Source: Daedaleopsis sinensis (lineage: Eukaryota > Basidiomycota > Agaricomycetes > Polyporales > Polyporaceae). From it: DNA of 64,000 nt. The DNA is taken from NCBI GenBank assembly GCA_033807695.1, contig CM066307.1, positions 1,612,001-1,676,000 on the forward strand, written 5' to 3'. This document shows, piece by piece, positions 20,333 through 30,048 of the stretch. The position numbers and the translations under genes were made by a program. Each line of letters begins with the position of its first letter. Position 1 is the first letter of the stretch. A model generated the notes under the pieces. It saw nothing but the letters and a program-made list of their open reading frames with translations, ran no database searches and was not told the DNA's origin.

Positions 20333-23300
20333 TCAGTCTTCCTCGTCTTGCGTGTCCTGAGGTTCGCCGCGGTCGTCGTAGTCGTCCTCGTCCTGCTCCA
20401 TCTGGGCGACGCGGTCACGTGACACGTCTAAGTCGGACAGGTCGAACGCGATCAGCTCTTCGCGCGCGAGGTAGGGGAGCAGTCGGAATGCGGCGACTGG
20501 GCGGTCGTGGACCGCTCCATCCAGCTCCGCCACGATGTAGGCCCCTCCACGGTTCCTAGAAACCACCACCAGTGGTCCCAGGTATCGCGGGCGCATCTTG
20601 CGGTTGAGGGACTTCTCGATCGCCGTGTTTCGGATGAGGACCAGCCGCCCGCGCGCGAAGTTGTAGTCGCGTACCGTTCGCGCGTGCAGGCGTTCGAACT
20701 CTTGTGCCGCGTGGACCCTCGCGCGATAGACTCGCGAGCGTAGCTTCTCAAGTTGCTCTGGCCGTTTCTGCAGTGCCACCGCGCGCTGCGCGATGAGGTC
20801 CGCCGTCGATAGGAGCTCCGTCGGCGTTGGCATGAGGTAGGTAGCTTCAGCGATGTCGAAGGGTAAGATAGCCTGCGTCCCGGTCACTGCGAAGTAAGGG
20901 GAACACCCCATCCGGCGCCGCGTGGTTACGCGGTCTGCCCAGAGCACTGAGTAGACTCTAGACACCCACTCGCTCTGCGCGTCGTCGAAGCAAGACTTGA
21001 ACAGGGCCTCCCTGACGTCGACATGCGCGCGCTCCACGATTCCATTCGCGCGCGAATTGTAGCCCGAAATCCGGATGTGCTTTACGTGATATTGTCGCTC
21101 CAGATGCTCGAGAGCCGCGACGAAGGCGGACCCGTTGTCAGACACAATCTCGGAGAGGGCGCCCCACCGGCACAGTAGGTCCTGGTAGATCCAATCGCCC
21201 AGGGCCTTCGCGGTCTGAACAGTGGAGGCGCGACCCTCCGCATAACTCGTCGTCGCGCAGCGCGCGTGGAAGAAGTGCTTGTATCGGCCGGGCATGTCCA
21301 TCGTGTCCATGTGGACGCGGACCATGGGGGGTGCGGGAAGTGCGACCGTGGGCGGGATCTGAACGCGCGAGGTCTGGCGGACCTGGCATTGATGGCAGGA
21401 CTTAACATACCAAGCGATGTCGGCCTTCATCTCGGGCCACCAGAAGTGTTCCCCCACGAATGAAATCGTCGCGGCGATCCCGCGGTGGCCGAGGTGGTCG
21501 TGTAGCGCTACCAGTACTTCCATGCGCGTGTCGGGACCCAGTACCCGTCGATGGTTCCCGTCGCGCGCGATACGCCACAGTCGGTCGTCGCGTAGGAAGA
21601 ACTGCCGCGCGTACTTCTCGAATCGCTCGCGTGCGCGTTCCGACGTCGTTGGTAGGGAACCGTTCTTCAGCCAGAGCTGGACGAGGTCTACGCGCGCGTC
21701 GAATTCTTGCGCCGCTGAGGTACGCGGGCAGGCGCTGTAGTCGGGCGGTTTGATCGCCGGCGTGGATGCGGCCGTCCCGCTGGTCTGTTGGAAGAAGGCG
21801 TCGACCTCCCGCGCCGTGCGCGGCGTGGAGTATACGATGGGTGCGTCTGGCAACCGCGGTGGTAGGTTCACGAGGTGGAGGAAGCCGTACATGTTGTCGA
21901 TCCAGTCGTCGAACTCCTCGTTCTCCTCTTGGTCGCCTTCTTCGTCCCCGGGTTGTCGGACGCGTCGGCTGAGTCCGTCAGGTCCGTGCAGTACCCCAGG
22001 AACGTGACGTAGCTCGAAGTGAAACATATTGATCGCGATGATCCACCGGTTCATAACTGCGCTAGGCGCGATGTCCGGGTTCTTCAGCATGTCGCGTATC
22101 GCCGTCGCGTCGATCTCGACTACTAAGTTCCGGACGCCCACGAGCCAGAGCTTCATCGCGCGGAGCGCGCGGAACAAGCCGTACAGCTCCAGTTTGGGCT
22201 GCGAGAAGCGCGCTTCGCGGTCGTTCAAGGTAATCGACCCGAAACGGCTGTAGTAGCGTCGGCGGGGGTCGTCCTGGTCTTCTTGGCATAGCAGGTAGCC
22301 GACTGCGATCTTCGACGTGTCGACGGCGAGGATGACTGGCGCGTCGTCCTCGTAGTCGATCGCTCGGAGCGCCGGGGAGTGGGCTAGCGCCGACTTGAGG
22401 TCCTCCATCGCGCGCACCTGGTCGGGCCCCCATTCGAACGGCGCGTCCTTCCGGAGCAGCTTGTTGAGCGGGTTCGCTATCTTCGCGAAGTCCTTGATGA
22501 AGATGCGCACGACTCCAACCGTACCCAGGAACGCGCGCACGTCGGAGACCGTCTTACATACTGTCCAGTTGACTACGGCCTGTACGCACTCCGGATCCGC
22601 CACGTGCCCTTCCGGGGTGCATCGGCTTCCGAGGGCGCCAAAACGCGGGGGCGCAAAGCGCGACTTCTTACCGGAGAACGTACCTCCTGCGTGCTTGATG
22701 CGCTGAATGATACGGTTGTCGTTCCGCAGCTGTTCCCAGACGAAGCGCCGGACTCCGGGGTTTTCGGGGATGCATTCGGGAGTTCCGTCCTCCAACAGGT
22801 ACGCGCTCTTCGGGCCCATGACGAAGACGTCGTCGATGTAGTTTGCTGCGTGGTCCGGCATCTCCGGCTGGAGGATGAACGCGATGTCGTCGTGGAAGAT
22901 AGGTACGGAGTTTGTCCATCCCATGGGCAGCGTGGTAAGCCGCATCGCGCCGAACGGGGTCTGGAATGTCGTGAGATCACGCGAGTCGGGATGGATCTCC
23001 CGCTCGTCGTAGCCGACGTAGAGGTCGAAGGTCGAGCCACAAGGGCGCCCTCCGAACTGCTCCGCGATGTGCTCCGGTACGGGGGGAACTCCGCTGTGTT
23101 GGATCGTGATGCGGTTCAACGGCTCGAGCGAGTGGACGATGCGCAACTTCCCGTCCTTCTTGAGCACGCAGAACCACCGCGTGCGGTACGACGCGTTGGA
23201 CGGCTCGTACACGCCATTGTCGATCTTCTGCTTGATCATCTCGAGGAGCACGCGGAAGATGCCAGGGGGGACGGGAGCGTTTCTTTCATTGTAAGGAACG

Positions 23301-24064
23301 TGGTCGACTACCGCGAGCCGTACAGGAGGAAACATATCTTGGCAGAAACGACCGCGCTCGGACTCTTCCCATGCGAACGCGAGCTCCTGTTTGCACATGA
23401 GGTCGTGTAGGACGCGTAGCTCCTCCGGTGACAGCCACTCCCGGTGGATTTCGTTGATCAGGTCGTGTCGTTCCTGGGTGTACCTCCCGGTCGGCTTGAA
23501 GGGGGGCGGATTCGCATCGAGCTGGGGCATGTTTTCGAGGGGGTCGCCGACGCGGTTCCGCACGATCCGGAAGTGTTCCGGGAGGTGGCTCGCTACCGGA
23601 CGTACTTTCTTTGCGACCGGCTTGTACTTCTTCTTCGTTTTCGCGTAGACTTCGATGGATTCTTCAGGCCAAGCGCGCGCTCGCGCCTGGCCGGTGGGGG
23701 ACGCGCTTCGTGCGCCAAGGGGAGTAGGGCGACGGCCCAGCGATTTTGTCGGTCGAGAGGGGTACGCGCGCGCGCGTACGTAGTATGGGTGCGACTCCTG
23801 CGGAGCCGCTTTTGGGGGTCGAGGTTCTGGACCAGGCCCGGGGGCCTTCGCCGACGCGGTATCGAACGACGACGGTACTTCAGACGGAGAGAGCGGAACG
23901 GAGGAAACGAAGGAAGCAGAGGCAAAAGCGTTGTTGATTTTTGTAGATGTTTCGGGGTCATCGGTCGCGAATAGATAGGCGTGCTGAATCGTTTCGGGGC
24001 TGGTATCTTCGAGTTCGGCGTACGAGGTCAGGTCCAACTGGCCCGTCGTGTGGTCGTACTCCAC
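20333..24064 (-). CDS. pol: Pol of the Ty3/Gypsy element: reverse transcriptase, RNase H, integrase
   Basis: The frame is 1,243 codons from a GTG at 24,064 and has no good ATG. It is open further back to a TAG near 24,204, overlapping the end of gag by about 110 bp in the -1 frame, so Pol is probably made by recoding from gag. Domains in order: Pro-rich start; reverse transcriptase with LKKDGKLRIVHSLEPLN, FDLYVGYD and the active-site YIDD (residues 409-412); RNase H with AVDTSK and HGPDGLSR; integrase with an HHCC finger (HDHLGHRG...CHQC), catalytic Asp about 920, Asp about 976 (SDNGS) and Glu about 1011 (GIVERAH); and a GPY/F-like module (RYLGPLVVVSR). No chromodomain follows; the tail is acidic. 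All key residues seen are intact, so the element may be competent. Confidence 0.92.
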   Translation of the reverse strand: MEYDHTTGQLDLTSYAELEDTSPETIQHAYLFATDDPETSTKINNAFASASFVSSVPLSPSEVPSSFDTASAKAPGPGPEPRPPKAAPQESHPYYVRARAYPSRPTKSLGRRPTPLGARSASPTGQARARAWPEESIEVYAKTKKKYKPVAKKVRPVASHLPEHFRIVRNRVGDPLENMPQLDANPPPFKPTGRYTQERHDLINEIHREWLSPEELRVLHDLMCKQELAFAWEESERGRFCQDMFPPVRLAVVDHVPYNERNAPVPPGIFRVLLEMIKQKIDNGVYEPSNASYRTRWFCVLKKDGKLRIVHSLEPLNRITIQHSGVPPVPEHIAEQFGGRPCGSTFDLYVGYDEREIHPDSRDLTTFQTPFGAMRLTTLPMGWTNSVPIFHDDIAFILQPEMPDHAANYIDDVFVMGPKSAYLLEDGTPECIPENPGVRRFVWEQLRNDNRIIQRIKHAGGTFSGKKSRFAPPRFGALGSRCTPEGHVADPECVQAVVNWTVCKTVSDVRAFLGTVGVVRIFIKDFAKIANPLNKLLRKDAPFEWGPDQVRAMEDLKSALAHSPALRAIDYEDDAPVILAVDTSKIAVGYLLCQEDQDDPRRRYYSRFGSITLNDREARFSQPKLELYGLFRALRAMKLWLVGVRNLVVEIDATAIRDMLKNPDIAPSAVMNRWIIAINMFHFELRHVPGVLHGPDGLSRRVRQPGDEEGDQEENEEFDDWIDNMYGFLHLVNLPPRLPDAPIVYSTPRTAREVDAFFQQTSGTAASTPAIKPPDYSACPRTSAAQEFDARVDLVQLWLKNGSLPTTSERARERFEKYARQFFLRDDRLWRIARDGNHRRVLGPDTRMEVLVALHDHLGHRGIAATISFVGEHFWWPEMKADIAWYVKSCHQCQVRQTSRVQIPPTVALPAPPMVRVHMDTMDMPGRYKHFFHARCATTSYAEGRASTVQTAKALGDWIYQDLLCRWGALSEIVSDNGSAFVAALEHLERQYHVKHIRISGYNSRANGIVERAHVDVREALFKSCFDDAQSEWVSRVYSVLWADRVTTRRRMGCSPYFAVTGTQAILPFDIAEATYLMPTPTELLSTADLIAQRAVALQKRPEQLEKLRSRVYRARVHAAQEFERLHARTVRDYNFARGRLVLIRNTAIEKSLNRKMRPRYLGPLVVVSRNRGGAYIVAELDGAVHDRPVAAFRLLPYLAREELIAFDLSDLDVSRDRVAQMEQDEDDYDDRGEPQDTQDEED

Positions 24065-24093
24065 GACGAGGGCGAGATCTCCCTGACTGTCAG

Positions 24094-26718
24094 TCAGATC
24101 CTCGAAAGAAGAAACCCCAGGGGGGACTTCTTCGGCTTGGCCTTCTCGCTGCGCGTACGCGCCGGCGGCTCGCCGCGCGCGTACGTGGGCAAGGTAATCG
24201 TACTATGCGTGTTCGGACAGGTGATCGTGATGGACTGTCGGCCGTCGAGTTCGTTGTTGACCTTCATCGCAGTGAGCAGCTCGAAGGGGCGCCCCATCAG
24301 GACATCGAAACTAGCATGCTCGACCACCTGCATCTGGAGATAGACGATGAACCCGTCTGCGACCTCGAGTGGAACGTGCCGCGCCATCCCCAGGGTTGTG
24401 TCCGATGTTCCGTTTGCGCTGACCATGTTCAGCCGGGCGGTCGGGTCGTACGCGATTTTGAGGCGATGACAGTGCTCCACGCTGATCGAGATGGACTGCG
24501 ACCCGGAGTCGAGGACGCACTCCGTAGTGAGGTCCGTCGCGCCTAGGAAGCCGTAGATCGACCGGAGAGGGGCTAGTGGCTCTGCAACGATGAGGTCTTC
24601 GCCCTGGATTGTCTCGACGCGCGAGTGCAAGGGCGCGCGCGCGCGCAGGTCGTCGTCTTCGTCTTCAACCTCCTCTATGGTTGTACGAAAGCAGTGGGTC
24701 TCCCCCTCCTCTTCGGGAAGCGCATCGTAGAACTCTTCTCCTTCCTCCTCGTCCGACCATTCCTCGTCCTCTTCGTCCGGGCTCCAGGGCCACGCCTGCT
24801 GTACCATCGATTGCGCGACTTGAAGTCTGGGCTCGGGTGCCGCCCTCGCCGGCTCCGCAGCTTGTGCCGTTACCTCGCGCGGCGCAGGAGGGAGTTGCGT
24901 TCCTTCCACTGCCTGGCGCGCGGCGTAGACACGCCTTGGCGAGGTCGCCTCGTGTACGTACTTGCGAACTTCCGGGGAGATGCTGACGAGTTCTGCCGGG
25001 GACACCATGACCCGCTGCTCCTTCCCGAAGGCGCGCTCGAAGACGCGACGGCCGGCGGTTGGGTCGACAAGTACCGGGGTTGGTCTCGGAGGGTGCGTTA
25101 CCGTCTCCGTCCCCGCGCGCGGCGCAGGTTGAAGGGATGCCGGGGCGGTCACTGATGGGTTCGACTCCGTCTTCTTCGTGACGGGCGGCGCGAGGTCGCC
25201 TGCATTCGTCGTGTCTCGTGCTCTGGCGTAAGGGTGCTCCTGCGCGCGAAGCTCGGGGCCTACTAGCGGGCCTGCTGGCGACCCCGCTCTATCTCCCGCC
25301 GGCGCCAGGTGAGGAGGCAGGTCGCGGCCCCCGCGTGCTTCACGGGGTAGGTCCACCGTGGCGTCCTGAGGGGCATGGGCCTGGTTCCGGCTCTCGTCGA
25401 TGCGGACCGCCTTCTTCCGCGCGGGCAGTTCCACCCCGTCGAATTGTAGCTTTCCCTGGCTGCGCGTCGCGACGCGGTGCTCCAACATGGACGCCTGGTG
25501 GCGGAGGCTATCGATCCGATCCTGGATATCCGTGACGTTCGTCGCGCCTTCTAGCATGTTGGACTCCACCGTGACCATCATCTGTGCGGCGGCGGCCTGG
25601 ACCTTCTGCCCTGGGTTGTGCTCGTGCCAGTTGTGCACGCGGTCGCGCATGGTGAGCCCTGGCCAGGTACGGGGTACTTCGTTGCCGTTCGGAAGGACCA
25701 TGTAGCCGCGCTCGTTGCGGATGACGAGTCCGTTCGCCGCGTCCTCCGCGAAGGCCGGGCAGCGTCGCGAGTGACAGTTCTCTTCGTTACAATAGAAGCA
25801 GGGGGGACGCATGTAGCCGTACTGGTTTTGTGGCATACGCGGAGGCATGGGCGGAGGTAGGTTTGCGGCCGCGGGCTGAGCTGCTGCCGGCGCGAGTGGA
25901 GGAGGTACAGCCTGTGGCGGGCGCGCTGCCAGGAGATTCGTCCAACCGCGCGTGAGGTTGCGGAGATCGCGGAGGTCGCGCTCGTAGTTCTGGATCTGCG
26001 ATTGGAGTGTCTCGATCGTCGGCTCGGGCTTCACCGGTTGTCCTCGGCGCTCGGTGCCTGCCGCTGGTGCGGGGGCGGGGTACGTCGGCGGCACGCGGGC
26101 TTCGAGCGCGCGCGGGATCCCTTCGAGACTGTACGTGATTGCTTCGTGGACGTCCGCGAGCGGGTACGAATCGTCCCTATGCTTGTTCGGATGCTTCAGG
26201 TTGAGGTAGTTGTCGACCTTGTCGCGTACGAATACGGGAGCAACGCGAAGGAGGTCATCGACCCCTTCCGGTCCGGAGACCTCGGCCGTGGGCTGCTTCG
26301 TGGAGAGGTACTTGTAGCGCGGGAAGAATTGCCGATAGAAGGCGAGGTATTCGGGGAAGGAGCGGATTCCGGAGGCGAGGGTCGAGTCTATCAGGGAACG
26401 GTACTCACGTCGAGTGTAGACATGGTCTTTGTCGGAGCCGACGTAGAACCCTAAGACTTCCTCCTTGAGGTCCTCCCACGTCTTGCTCGCGTCGTCGAAG
26501 GTGTCCAGTAGTGCCCATGCCTTAGCAATGTCCGGAGGGACGTAGAGGGTAACCGCACCCTTCTTCTGATCAGCGAGGTCGGTCACGGAGTTCTGCGCGT
26601 AGAGTCGATCGAGATCTTTGAAGAAGAGCTCCACGTCGTCGCGGGTGGTATCAGCCTCTTTCCACACGGGCGCCTGCCGGCTGTTGCGCGCAGGGAGTGC
26701 GTCGAGCGGGGAGGCCAT
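24094..26718 (-). CDS. gag: Gag with C-terminal aspartic protease
   Basis: 874 codons from an ATG in good context (CCCACCATGG). Residues 1 to about 200 are a capsid-like helical region. A short coiled-coil stretch (about 235-258) precedes a zinc knuckle at 307-320 of form C-x2-C-x4-C-x4-C, in which the usual third-ligand His is Cys (315), followed by His. A long disordered Pro/Ala/Arg linker and a strongly acidic segment follow. The protease active site is VLDSGSQ (Asp about 737), with DVLMGRP as the flap-side partner motif. Protease is therefore in Gag rather than Pol. The stop at 24,094-24,096 is overlapped by the pol frame (-1). I see no perfect X-XXY-YYZ heptamer in the overlap, although runs of six C and GGGGTTTC occur. 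Confidence 0.9.
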   Translation of the reverse strand: MASPLDALPARNSRQAPVWKEADTTRDDVELFFKDLDRLYAQNSVTDLADQKKGAVTLYVPPDIAKAWALLDTFDDASKTWEDLKEEVLGFYVGSDKDHVYTRREYRSLIDSTLASGIRSFPEYLAFYRQFFPRYKYLSTKQPTAEVSGPEGVDDLLRVAPVFVRDKVDNYLNLKHPNKHRDDSYPLADVHEAITYSLEGIPRALEARVPPTYPAPAPAAGTERRGQPVKPEPTIETLQSQIQNYERDLRDLRNLTRGWTNLLAARPPQAVPPPLAPAAAQPAAANLPPPMPPRMPQNQYGYMRPPCFYCNEENCHSRRCPAFAEDAANGLVIRNERGYMVLPNGNEVPRTWPGLTMRDRVHNWHEHNPGQKVQAAAAQMMVTVESNMLEGATNVTDIQDRIDSLRHQASMLEHRVATRSQGKLQFDGVELPARKKAVRIDESRNQAHAPQDATVDLPREARGGRDLPPHLAPAGDRAGSPAGPLVGPELRAQEHPYARARDTTNAGDLAPPVTKKTESNPSVTAPASLQPAPRAGTETVTHPPRPTPVLVDPTAGRRVFERAFGKEQRVMVSPAELVSISPEVRKYVHEATSPRRVYAARQAVEGTQLPPAPREVTAQAAEPARAAPEPRLQVAQSMVQQAWPWSPDEEDEEWSDEEEGEEFYDALPEEEGETHCFRTTIEEVEDEDDDLRARAPLHSRVETIQGEDLIVAEPLAPLRSIYGFLGATDLTTECVLDSGSQSISISVEHCHRLKIAYDPTARLNMVSANGTSDTTLGMARHVPLEVADGFIVYLQMQVVEHASFDVLMGRPFELLTAMKVNNELDGRQSITITCPNTHSTITLPTYARGEPPARTRSEKAKPKKSPLGFLLSRI

Positions 26719-27250
26719 GGTGGGTACAGTCGCTGCAGGAGGAAGCAGGGGAATCGGGGCGGTCGATTGGGAGGGTTGCTGTGCGGGCGGCGGCGGAGGT
26801 GCAGTTGTACGGCGGGATGCGCTGGACGTAGGGGGAACTCGAGGTGCCGGGGGTGCTACGCTAGGGAAGGGAGCTCGTGGAGTCGGTTCTCTACCAGCTC
26901 GTCGTACGGCGGAGGCGGTGGGAGCGTCAAATCCGGGGGCGACCGCAGTCGCAGCAGCTCTTCGCGAGTTCTGTGTAGTCCGCGGAGCCGGGACGCGCGG
27001 CGGGACGGAGGTGGATGTGCGGCGAGCGCGAGAGGTGGCAGGAGGTACTGGCGTGGGGTGGTCCTCCGTCTCGGGAAGCTCGTCGAGGTCGGTCAGAGGA
27101 GAGGCACTGCGCTGGGAGACGGGCCGGGGTTCTTCCGTGGGCGGCGGTCGAGGAGGGCGGGAGCCGGACGTGGTGCTTCGGGGGAGTGCGGGGTCAGGGA
27201 CCGGTCGTAGCGTAGGTTGCAGCTTGACCTCAGAGGTAGCAGAGAATATC
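26719..27250 (-). other. 5' leader of the retrotransposon
   Basis: About 530 nt between the primer-binding site and the gag ATG. It has no stop in the gag frame from the LTR edge to the ATG, and would encode a Pro/Arg/Thr-rich extension. It has no in-frame ATG, so it may be an untranslated packaging leader or a non-AUG extension. Confidence 0.5.
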
Positions 27251-27268
27251 CCCTCGCGGTGGGCTCCA
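27251..27268 (-). promoter_or_regulatory. Candidate primer-binding site
   Basis: Two bases inside the 5' LTR the minus strand reads TGGAGCCCACCGCGAGGG. This begins with TGG, as expected for pairing with a tRNA 3' CCA end. The matching tRNA cannot be named without a tRNA set from this genome. Confidence 0.5.
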
Positions 27269-27270
27269 AG

Positions 27271-28231
27271 TGATGGGAGGGCACCGGCGATCTACTAGGA
27301 AAACCCAGCAGACACAACACCGGGCAGACGCTCCGAAGGGTGCGAGGTGGACCTCTGGTTCCCGAGCAACTGGAACGAACAACTACGACGAGACGCGCAC
27401 GTCGAAGGCCGGAGAGCGAGGGATCGAGAAGGGGACAGGGAACTACGACGGGCGGAGCCCGTGGAAGGACGGGGCTCGAAGGAGATCACACCGAGGACGG
27501 GCTCGACAGCGAGGTCGTCGAGTGCGTCGGACCGCTGGGCTCGCGCCTGTATGGATATGGGGGATGGGGGATCTGAGGCTACGAGTCCTGTACGCGGGCA
27601 TCCTATCTACTGCTACCGTCCCGTGCGGTACCTCGAACCTCGTCCAATCCGGAGCCTCCAGCGTGGTCCGCCCGCTCGTAACCCTCTGCCCTACTCTCCA
27701 GTGTCTCCTGAAACTACCTCGAACCCGCCTTGTCGCAGTTCCGCGAGGAGGCGGAACCGTGGCTAAACCCTCGGCCTGGGCGCCAGTCGGGTCCTACCGC
27801 CTGGTCTCGTAGAACGGTCAGGAACGGCTACGCCTGGACCCCTGCACCGCCGCCTCCGCCTGCGACTAGCGTGTCATCGGTCCCGCACGATGCCTGTAAC
27901 CTAAACTGCGGCCCGCTCTGGTCTTGGGTGTCGGAGCGGTCCTCAGGCTGCTGCCCAGCCTCCTGCCGGGGCTGCGGGGAACACTCGCAAGCCTCCTACG
28001 GGCGCGGCCCGTTGGAGGGAAGGGCGTCGCGCCCGTTGGAGGCCGGAGGCCTCGCGCGCTGCGTGGGCCGCATGAGGCGTCCCCTCCGACCGCCTTGTCG
28101 GAGGGATGTGGTGGTCCTGGAGTGGGAGATCGAGGGCAGGGACTCCGTCCTGGCCAGCGTGTCGTAGTAGGCATCGCCGTATATCGGCGATGGCGCGAAA
28201 AGCGGGGCTGGCGCCACTACGGGGCGCATCA
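27271..28231 (-). repeat. LTR, right copy (5' LTR in gag-pol sense)
   Basis: 961 bp, same termini and apparently the same sequence as the left LTR. It should contain the promoter for gag-pol on the minus strand. Confidence 0.93.
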
Positions 28232-28235
28232 CCGG
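28232..28235. repeat. Target-site duplication, right copy (CCGG)
   Basis: Matches 14,618-14,621 at the other end of the element. Confidence 0.65.
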
Positions 28236-30048
28236 GCCACCCGTTGTTGATTGCGATACTCACTTTGTATGTAGGACGTGGGTCGAGCGCGGCAAGAGCT
28301 GACTCCGTCAACCGATCTAGTCCATCTGAATGTGCGCACGAGTGAGTGTTCATGTATCCGCACACAGCTGTCGTGCTCACCGGTACGTGCAGACCCGTAT
28401 ACCCCGGCGAACGACTGCGGGCGAGACGGGAGCAAGAGTGAGTCGCTACGCTGCGTGCATTCGCTCTTTCGAGAAGCGCATGCGGGGATTTGAGATCGCT
28501 GAACGTCTGGCCCGCACAGCACGTTCGTTGCAAGCATGGGAGAAGCGGGGACGAGGCTGGTAATACGTACCGCATGCACGCATTCTGACGTCCGATTCGG
28601 ACAGCACACTTGAGGAGACTCGGAGTTGGGAGAGCATGCTCACAAAGTCGGGTTCAGACGGACGGGATGGCAGGATGTATGTGGACGGGTACTTAGACAC
28701 GTCGCACATCGAGATCGGCTGTGACCGACGGCGGGGGCAGGTGACAGCGTGTCCACGTATCTGTCTCTTGCCCCCGTGCGTCTGCGGTCATGCAGACGCA
28801 TCCGGACGCGTGCTCGCGCTGCGAGACTCTGCGAAGCAGGCAGCGCATCGATTGGGATGGCCTCGCACAGGTGTCCTAGCGCCGTCCACGTGTCGCCGTC
28901 ATTCGCAGACGCGGCGACGCAAACAGCGCCGAGCTGACACGACGGCATCTGCAGGACGTTTGTCGGGCGCCGCAAAGGCGGCCTACTTGACTCGTCTGCC
29001 GTTGCGTATGGGTGAGGGATTTGCGGTGGTATGCATAGCTATCGTGCTCACCGGTCTCGTGGGATGTGCAGACGCATCCTCCGGCAGACGGTGCACTCGC
29101 CGTTTCGACATGCAGGGCCCTTCCGAGATCGCGGAACATCTTCCGAGCGGACGGCACGTTTGGTGCAAGGGATAGGGTCGGATCAGACGGCGGGTTTAGG
29201 TCGCTGGGATGGCGAGTTGTATAACGGACGAGCACGGATAGTACATGGTAAGTACATTGTTTGTGCCTGCATCGCGGGTAGACGGATAGGGTAATGGAGT
29301 CGGGCAGAGAGGCAGCGGGCGCGGTGCGGATATGGTACTTAGCAGATAGGCACACTGCGCGCGTCGTACTCCTTCGTGCGTGCGCCGCTCGACCGCGGTC
29401 GTGACCGTCGGCGATGGCGAGGCGGCGAGGGCTGAGGGCGGGGAGAGGGAGAGGGAGAAGGTGGTGGAGGGCGGAAGGAGGGAGGAGGGAGAAGGCGGGG
29501 GAGAAGGAGTGAGCGTGCGGGACACACACAGCGCGGTTTTGGGCGCGTTGGACTCTGTGCGTCGACGTCCTGCCATGGGCTGCCCGGAGAGCTGGAGGAG
29601 GCCCGAGCCTTAGAAGGAAGGAGCAACGAGGGGATCGGACGTGAAGGAGAGCAGGCTCAATTGTGCTGGCTGCTCGATGAAGAGGTGGTCAAAGACAACT
29701 TAGTCCACGGGGATACAGCGCTCGATTGGGCGTGTATCCAGTTCGGCCAGCTCTGGTATTGCTGTGCATTACCGCGAGTACGCCGTGACAGGCTGGATCC
29801 CGTGGAAGACCGGCGAGCGTGATCGCCTGTATATGCTCCTACTCTAGCTGTACGCACCTCCTCATCGTCGACGCACAGAACCACGACTGAGCCAAGTTTA
29901 AGTTATCAATCGTCCACGGTTTGCACGTGATCGTGACGGCTCAGCTGTGCCAGTGCCACAGAGTCCGGAGGCTGTAAGAGGCTAGGCGGCGCGATTATTG
30001 AGGACGCTCTTGCCAACGTCCACCTAGTTGTCGCCGTCGGCCCCAACG
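28236..30048. other. Non-coding interval right of the retrotransposon
   Basis: No gene recognised. It contains the right copy of a diverged direct repeat (28,760-28,850), a second fragment with GTGCTCACCGGT and GCAGACGCATCC at 29,040-29,090, and a purine-rich stretch at 29,420-29,510. Confidence 0.45.
28760..28850 (+). repeat. Diverged direct repeat, right copy
   Basis: Shares GGTCATGCAGACGC, TCCGG and CGCTGCGAGACT blocks with 14,437-14,525, in the same orientation. Confidence 0.5.

Larger units (their letters stand above)
14622..28231 (-). mobile_element. Ty3/Gypsy LTR retrotransposon, complete, 13.6 kb, with an antisense gene cassette
   Basis: Two 961-bp direct repeats with TGATG...CATCA termini bound the element, and CCGG is duplicated at the insertion site. 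In its own sense (minus strand) the order is 5' LTR (27,271-28,231), primer-binding site, open leader, gag with zinc knuckle and protease, pol (RT, RNase H, integrase), then 4.7 kb of extra DNA, polypurine tract and 3' LTR (14,622-15,582). RT before integrase makes it Ty3/Gypsy. gag and pol each lack internal stops, and the LTRs look identical wherever compared, so the insertion is young and may be active. The extra 4.7 kb encodes three spliced genes on the opposite strand, which standard Gypsy elements do not have. No chromodomain was seen at the end of pol. Confidence 0.93.
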
